A stretch of 64,000 nt of DNA. Origin: Robertkochia solimangrovi. Lineage in GTDB: Bacteria; Bacteroidota; Bacteroidia; Flavobacteriales; Flavobacteriaceae. The translations under genes were made by a program, and so were the position numbers. The stretch spans positions 1-64,000 of the forward strand of contig NZ_QKWN01000004.1 in NCBI RefSeq assembly GCF_007279655.1, given 5' to 3'. The stretch's first letter is position 1, and every line of letters begins with the position of its first letter. Positions 59,188 through 64,000 of the stretch are shown piece by piece. The notes beneath the pieces were generated by a model that was not told the origin of the DNA, ran no database searches, and worked only from the letters and a program-made list of their open reading frames with translations.

Positions 59188-59573
59188 TATGTGTTGAATT
59201 AGCATCCCTAAAGGCAAGATTCAGGCTATAAATCATCAAAAAACAGAAAACGGAAAGCAGTTTAAAGCATAAAGCAAAATGGTAAATGCTTTACTTCCTC
59301 ACTCATGTAACAAGTCACTTTGTAACACGTAACGCTCTAATTATAATGAATGGCTAAAAACGGTCAACGCTAATCATAGATGTTCAAAATAGGCCTTCGA
59401 TTACCAAGAACTGAGCCTGGGAAAAACTGAACCTGCAAAGAAACCAAAGCCTGAGAAGTCTCCTCTAAAAAAACTGAGCCCGCTCCCGAATTCTCAGTAC
59501 GCCAGCAGACCAAAAGATTATAACCGCAGCACAATAACTAAAATCAGGGCATAAATAGTATTAGAATCGAAAA
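59188..59573. other. Intergenic region with possible decayed coding sequence
   Basis: A 386-nt gap between convergent rlmB and the rhomboid gene. From about 59393 to 59554 one plus-strand frame stays open for 53 codons, giving a Lys/Pro/Glu-rich peptide that begins right after a TAG and has no start codon. A different frame begins with an ATG at 59380 and stops after 16 codons. It may be a frameshifted gene remnant or chance; AACTGARCCTG-like segments recur within it. Confidence 0.35.
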
Positions 59574-60302
59574 TCACATTGGCTTATCCGATGCTTCCTC
59601 CTCTTCATCTTCCTCTTTAAATTCGATGAAATTCCCGTCCTCATCAAAATGTTTCATAAAAGGATCGTTCTCCTCATTGTAATCCTCCATTTCCCAGAGA
59701 TATTTTTTCTTCTGAAGTACACCTTCTTTTAAGACCAAAGCAAGTATGAGTCCACTGAGAAATCCGCCTAAATGACCTTCCCAGGAGATCTCATCATTAA
59801 CTGGAATAATATACCATATAAGACTCCCATACAGAAAAACCACCGACAAGGACAAAGCCACTAATCTGAAATTACCAGCCAAAATTCCTTTAAAAAAAAT
59901 AAAACTCACCAACACATAAATCAATCCGCTTGCCCCGATATGATAGGCATTTCTGGCAAAAAGCCAGGTAAATAAACCCGTCAGAAATATTCCATAAACT
60001 AAAACTTTCCAGCAGATCCTCCGATAGAAATAGATCACTGCAAATGAGAGTACGAAAACCGGTATTGTATTATTGTAAAGATGCTTCAGCGAACCATGAA
60101 TAAATGGACCTGCGATTATTCCTCTGAGTCCTTTTAACGTCCTTGGATAGATACCCCAATCATTGAGATACACATGAAACTGTAGCTCCGCCCAGTAAAC
60201 CACCCACATCACCAAGGTAAAGAACAGTGGAAACAACAACATGCTAAGATCAAAGGACAGGTCATCCTGATTTAGTAAAGCTCTTTTATTTGAAGATTTC
60301 AT
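59574..60302 (-). CDS. Rhomboid family intramembrane serine protease
   Basis: A 242-residue six-helix membrane protease cleaving transmembrane substrates. The catalytic Ser125 is in GASG and His177 in WEGHLGGFLSG; HLYNN (H74-N78) provides the oxyanion-side residues. The C-terminal 40 residues are a strongly acidic cytoplasmic tail. The ATG at 60302 is used. The frame reaches a TTG at 60341, but that extension is not hydrophobic or conserved in character. Confidence 0.9.
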   Translation of the reverse strand: MKSSNKRALLNQDDLSFDLSMLLFPLFFTLVMWVVYWAELQFHVYLNDWGIYPRTLKGLRGIIAGPFIHGSLKHLYNNTIPVFVLSFAVIYFYRRICWKVLVYGIFLTGLFTWLFARNAYHIGASGLIYVLVSFIFFKGILAGNFRLVALSLSVVFLYGSLIWYIIPVNDEISWEGHLGGFLSGLILALVLKEGVLQKKKYLWEMEDYNEENDPFMKHFDEDGNFIEFKEEDEEEEASDKPM

Positions 60303-60402
60303 AATCGTGAAATATGCTCCGGGCAAACATTCATGATACAACCGGTGTAACTTCTCCCCAAATTAAGGTTATTTTTCAAACTTCCAAATTGTCACAATAT
60401 TG

Positions 60403-60410
60403 TACTTTTG
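60403..60410 (+). promoter_or_regulatory. Probable rarA promoter -7 box (TACTTTTG), leaderless type
   Basis: An exact TAnnTTTG match ending 4 nt before the rarA ATG, the same spacing as at rlmB. No -33 TTG at the consensus distance. Confidence 0.45.
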
Positions 60411-60414
60411 ACAT

Positions 60415-61692
60415 ATGAATGAACCATTGGCAGAACGCGTACGACCGGAAACTCTTGAAGATTATATAAGTCAGTTACACCTGGTAGGACCATCGGGTTC
60501 TCTGAGCTTACAAATCAAAAAGGGACTCATTCCCTCATTAATTCTGTGGGGCCCTCCGGGCACTGGTAAGACCACACTGGCAAATATTATCGCCAAGGAA
60601 AGTGAACGTCCTTTCTATACCTTAAGTGCTATCAACAGTGGTGTTAAGGATGTAAGGGAAGTCATTGATAAGGCGAAACAAAGTGGCGGGCTTTTCACCG
60701 CAAAAAACCCGATACTTTTTATCGATGAGATCCACAGATTTAGTAAGTCTCAGCAAGACTCATTATTGGCCGCGGTCGAAAAAGGCTGGGTAACACTTAT
60801 TGGAGCGACAACCGAAAACCCTAGTTTCGAGGTTATACCTGCGCTTCTTTCAAGATGTCAGGTTTATGTTTTGAATCCGTTTAGCAAAGATGACCTCATC
60901 GCTCTTTTACACAGAGCTATGAAAAAGGACACTCAGTTACAACAAAAAAAGATTACCCTAAAGGAAACCGAAGCCCTGTTACGATTATCCGGAGGAGACG
61001 GAAGAAAACTTTTGAATATCTTCGAACTTCTGGTGAATTCATCAGACGGAGATGATGTAGAGATCAATGATGCCATGGTCATGCAAAGAGTTCAGAAGAA
61101 CACCGTTTTATACGATAAAACGGGCGAACAACATTATGACATTATTTCTGCATTCATCAAATCAATTCGCGGTAGCGACCCGAATGCTGCCGTATACTGG
61201 CTGGCAAGGATGATCGAAGGTGGTGAAGACGTAAAGTTCATAGCACGTCGACTTGTCATTCTGGCCTCTGAAGATATCGGGAATGCCAATCCTACTGCTC
61301 TCATAATGGCCAACAATACTTTTCAGGCCGTTAACACCATAGGTTATCCTGAAGCCCGGATCATTTTGAGTCAATGCGTTATCTACCTTGCTACCTCCGC
61401 TAAGAGCAATGCATCGTATATGGCGATCAATAATGCTATTGCTACAGTCAGACAAACCGGCGATCTCAGTATCCCAATCCACCTGAGAAATGCCCCGACT
61501 AAATTGATGAAAGAATTAGGCTATGGTCAGGAATATCGCTATTCTCATGACTATACCGGAAACTTTATCAATCAGGAATATCTCCCTGATGAATTATCGA
61601 GCACAAAATTCTTTGAACCCGGAAACAATCAGCGTGAGAATGGCATAAGGGAATTTCTGAAAAATAGATGGAAAGACAAATACGATTATTAG
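60415..61692 (+). CDS. rarA: Replication-associated recombination protein RarA (MgsA) AAA+ ATPase
   Basis: A 425-residue clamp-loader-like AAA+ ATPase acting at stalled replication forks. Walker A GPPGTGKT (46-53), Walker [10 protein letters not shown] (D104-E105), sensor 1 in [12 protein letters not shown] and the tetramerisation domain ([34 protein letters not shown]) are intact. Its last codons overlap the convergent downstream gene by 4 nt. Confidence 0.96.
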   Translation: MNEPLAERVRPETLEDYISQLHLVGPSGSLSLQIKKGLIPSLILWGPPGTGKTTLANIIAKESERPFYTLSAINSGVKDVREVIDKAKQSGGLFTAKNPILFIDEIHRFSKSQQDSLLAAVEKGWVTLIGATTENPSFEVIPALLSRCQVYVLNPFSKDDLIALLHRAMKKDTQLQQKKITLKETEALLRLSGGDGRKLLNIFELLVNSSDGDDVEINDAMVMQRVQKNTVLYDKTGEQHYDIISAFIKSIRGSDPNAAVYWLARMIEGGEDVKFIARRLVILASEDIGNANPTALIMANNTFQAVNTIGYPEARIILSQCVIYLATSAKSNASYMAINNAIATVRQTGDLSIPIHLRNAPTKLMKELGYGQEYRYSHDYTGNFINQEYLPDELSSTKFFEPGNNQRENGIREFLKNRWKDKYDY

Positions 61693-62477
61693 AATCGTAT
61701 AGAATAGGTCTCTTTAACCAGCTTATCGCCCTGGTAATATTCTGCTACCCATACGTCACCTCTTTTAACGAGCATTCCATTCTTTTCCAGTATAAGGAAA
61801 GTATTCGCATCACTGGTCTTTTTAATTACAAACACCACTTTTGGGGTCATATCCACCAATTGGTATCCCCCATCTTTAGGTTGCGCATATAAGATTTCCA
61901 CACCGGAAGGACTTACCTCGGTGATTACAGCTCCTGTAGCTTCCGCTTCTACTGTTTCCGGAACCACTTTTTCTACGACCACGGGTTCTTTTACTGCTAC
62001 TACAGGAGTCTTGACCTGCGTATTTACGGCTACGGTAGTTGCAGCTGCGGCGTCGTAGGAATAGTCCAGTGATTTTACGGAATCAAATGCTTCCCGTATA
62101 GCTTCCTGATAGGATGGCTCATAATCTTTGATCTTACTTTTTCCTTCCTCGGAAGAAAAAACTACATTACCTCTGCAATCCTTGAGTAGAATAGCTACTT
62201 TGGAGCTAAATATTCCGGAACGATTATCTACTTCAGCAGTAAGAGCCCCACATGGGTTACTTATCAATTCATCCGGACGTTCATCATCATAGATCGCATT
62301 AAAACCTTCCTCTTCAAAAAGGAACTTCACAAGCGTATTTATTCGATACTGATTTGGATATTTCTGGAAATCGTACTTTTTAGGAACGATTAAATATTTA
62401 TATGAATTTACATCTGTACTCTGGGCTATACCTGCATAGGTAAAAAATATAAGTAGTAAGAAGGCATACTTTCTCAT
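61689..62477 (-). CDS. Secreted or periplasmic hypothetical protein (flavobacterial)
   Basis: A 262-residue protein with a signal peptide (MRKYAFLLLIFFTYAGIAQ). Residues 25-150 form an alpha/beta domain with a YLIVPKKYDFQK start and a GFNAIYDDERPDEL turn. A Val/Pro/Glu/Ala-rich linker (about 155-190) and a beta-rich C-terminal domain of about 65 residues follow. I do not recognise a characterised family. It lies 18 nt downstream of the DUF5723-like gene on the same strand, so the two are likely co-expressed in the cell envelope. Confidence 0.7.
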   Translation of the reverse strand: MRKYAFLLLIFFTYAGIAQSTDVNSYKYLIVPKKYDFQKYPNQYRINTLVKFLFEEEGFNAIYDDERPDELISNPCGALTAEVDNRSGIFSSKVAILLKDCRGNVVFSSEEGKSKIKDYEPSYQEAIREAFDSVKSLDYSYDAAAATTVAVNTQVKTPVVAVKEPVVVEKVVPETVEAEATGAVITEVSPSGVEILYAQPKDGGYQLVDMTPKVVFVIKKTSDANTFLILEKNGMLVKRGDVWVAEYYQGDKLVKETYSIRF

Positions 62478-62495
62478 AATTCACGATTTGAATTT

Positions 62496-63920
62496 TTATC
62501 TCTTGTCTTCAAAGATATAATTAAATCCGAATTGAACCGAAGCCTGATTGGATTTTGCAAGGTTTCCATAAGTAAGAATATTGTCTGCCAGCAAATAGAA
62601 ATTTATATTGGCAAAATGTGTGGAAATACCAAGCCCTACGTTGTTATAGGAATATTTATCAAGTGTATAAGTTACTTTTGCTCTCAGAAAATTGAAGATC
62701 CTTCGGTAATAAAAGGCTGTTAATGCAGCATTTATCCTATGCGGGCGGTGTATTGCAAAAAGCTGTAGACCCACCGAGTTCTCAAACCCTGAATCATCGA
62801 CATCACAACCACAATCATAGTTCTTACGATACCGGAGATTTCCAAAATTGTGAATGACAGCCGCGTTCAATTTCGCGGGTCTGAAACTGGTATATACGGT
62901 CTTAATGGTATCCAGAGGGATTTGCTCTTCGAGATCATCTTTAAGATCATCCCAGTAATTATTCAAAAACTCATCATCCGTCGCCTGCCCGAATAGAAAC
63001 TCAATCCCTTCCAGTGCATAGGCCCCTCTAAGGGTATAACTCTCAAGATCTGTGATATGAAACATCATTCCCAGATCTTGTAAACTACCGGTATAGGTCC
63101 AGTAGTCGTTAGGGGAATAAGTAAATCCCAAATCCATTCCCAATCCAAGATTACCTGAAAAGAAACCCCTCCAGAATATGGATTTGAAAAAGTCTCTGAT
63201 GCCTGTTATATTCTTATCCCATAAGGATGCATAGCCGGAAGTATGCACTTCCATATCGGCATTGATCATATGCCTGTAAACATTATCCTCACCTGGAACG
63301 GTGACAAAGGTTCCAGAATTACGACTTGCAGTTATGTTGATCATACTGTTATAGATCTTACCACGAACTCCTACGGTCAAACTTTTATTCACCTTCCGGT
63401 TCACCCCAAAATGAACTGCTGTAATGATTTCACCCTGCGCATTCAGATCTCCCAGATCATATTTACGATACAATTGCCCTGCATTTCCTTCATAGGCTAT
63501 TCTGGCGATGTCGTTGGGCCAGTAATTATAAAAATCCAATTCCTGATATACTCCGAAAGAATAAAAGTTATCGCGATCCTTCTTACTCCGATAACCTCCA
63601 AAAAGTATCTCGATCTGTTCAGATACATCAATAATATCCTTATCATTGAGATCGTACAGTATCCTGTTTACTTTCACGTTGAAATTTACCCCATCGTCGG
63701 AAAAGAGGTCGTGCATTGTAAAGCCGCTACTTCCTGCATTTGCATAGATTCCAGACATAAACGGGATACCCGCATACGCTTTTTGATGAATTTCCACTCC
63801 GGGATTCACCATCACTGATTGCGGAATTTCCCTGAAGTTATAAAGTAATTGCCGGTTTTGTGCTTTTACTTGGTATAGGATCAGGAGAATAAAAAATAAA
63901 ATGCATTTCTTTCGAATCAT
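62496..63920 (-). CDS. DUF5723-like outer membrane beta-barrel protein
   Basis: A 474-residue outer-membrane protein with a signal peptide (cut after QVKAQ) and a beta-barrel pattern throughout. Early segments PQSVMVNPGVEIHQKAYAG and SSGFTMHDLFSDDG, and the late HFANINFYLLADNIL strand, resemble the DUF5723 group. These proteins are related in shape to PorP/SprF and FadL-like barrels of Bacteroidota. Its ATG overlaps the TGA of the upstream partial gene (ATGA), indicating coupling. Function unknown. Confidence 0.75.
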   Translation of the reverse strand: MIRKKCILFFILLILYQVKAQNRQLLYNFREIPQSVMVNPGVEIHQKAYAGIPFMSGIYANAGSSGFTMHDLFSDDGVNFNVKVNRILYDLNDKDIIDVSEQIEILFGGYRSKKDRDNFYSFGVYQELDFYNYWPNDIARIAYEGNAGQLYRKYDLGDLNAQGEIITAVHFGVNRKVNKSLTVGVRGKIYNSMINITASRNSGTFVTVPGEDNVYRHMINADMEVHTSGYASLWDKNITGIRDFFKSIFWRGFFSGNLGLGMDLGFTYSPNDYWTYTGSLQDLGMMFHITDLESYTLRGAYALEGIEFLFGQATDDEFLNNYWDDLKDDLEEQIPLDTIKTVYTSFRPAKLNAAVIHNFGNLRYRKNYDCGCDVDDSGFENSVGLQLFAIHRPHRINAALTAFYYRRIFNFLRAKVTYTLDKYSYNNVGLGISTHFANINFYLLADNILTYGNLAKSNQASVQFGFNYIFEDKR

Positions 63921-64000
63921 TTAAATTCCATATAAAATATTGCACTTGAATTAAACTCGATGGATCCTTCCGAATTTTCATCCAAAGGAGGAGGACTCTC
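63917..64000 (-). CDS. 3' end of an upstream coding sequence (partial)
   Basis: The last 27 codons plus TGA of a minus-strand gene that enters from the right edge. The visible tail is acidic and Ser/Pro-containing (ESPPPLDENSEG, then SIEFNSSAIFYMEFK). The TGA overlaps the ATG of the next gene by 4 nt, which makes a real, coupled gene likely. It is too short to identify. Confidence 0.6.
   Translation of the reverse strand, partial: ESPPPLDENSEGSIEFNSSAIFYMEFK

Noticed and set aside
63243-63818. 191-residue plus-strand frame
   Set aside because: It is antisense to the DUF5723-like barrel gene, which has a signal peptide and couples to its neighbours.

Overview
The window looks like a chromosomal segment from a marine-type member of the Flavobacteriaceae (Bacteroidota). 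Supporting signs are the moderately AT-rich composition, repeated TAnnTTTG -7 promoter boxes in place of TATAAT, the lack of obvious Shine-Dalgarno sites, SusC/SusD pairs, DUF4293 divergent from a Rho with a long Asn/Gln/Lys-rich insert, and the uninterrupted order rpsL-rpsG-fusA-rpsJ-rplC...rplQ-carA-eno. No tRNA, rRNA, CRISPR array, insertion sequence or phage gene was seen.

Layout. 1-3264 (-): two secreted surface proteins, one with a DUF11-type domain and one a collagen-like Gly-X-Y protein that runs off the left edge. 3.9-13.7 kb: housekeeping and membrane genes (prfC, secreted cupin, DUF4293 protein, rho, BCCT transporter, MscS channel, AI-2E-family permease, folD). 13.8-17.7 kb: ffh, argS and a small conserved hypothetical. 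17.9-25.5 kb: a candidate exopolysaccharide locus, with a lipoprotein glycosidase overlapping a 1283-residue fusion of a cellulose-synthase-like GT2 and two TIM-barrel-like domains, facing a convergent MBOAT plus SGNH acylation pair. 25.8-32.0 kb (-): cysH with its Rrf2 regulator and a 17-bp palindromic operator candidate, two amidinotransferase-superfamily hydrolases, gltA and a GT5 glycogen-synthase-like gene. 32.2-51.9 kb (-): eno, carA and one continuous str-S10-spc-alpha ribosomal cluster from rpsL to rplQ. It includes rpmD and rpmJ, which are short enough to be missed easily. 52.5-58.4 kb (+): a SusC/SusD uptake operon with two extra lipoproteins and no degradative enzyme. 58.4-64 kb: rlmB, rhomboid protease, rarA, a flavobacterial hypothetical, a DUF5723-like outer membrane protein, and the last 27 codons of another gene.

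How the parts work together. The ribosomal cluster starts at a well-formed TTTG-N19-TACCTTTG promoter upstream of rpsL. It ends in a 13-bp-stem terminator after rplQ. It is broken once, by a structured 177-nt gap with a terminator-like hairpin between rpsJ and rplC, which is a good candidate for an attenuator. In the polysaccharide locus the GT2 would polymerise and export a glycan, the fused and lipoprotein glycosidase domains would trim or bind it outside the inner membrane, and the MBOAT/SGNH pair would O-acylate it. That assignment is inference from architecture and proximity. The most promising undescribed items are this locus, the rpsJ-rplC leader and the Rrf2-cysH operator.
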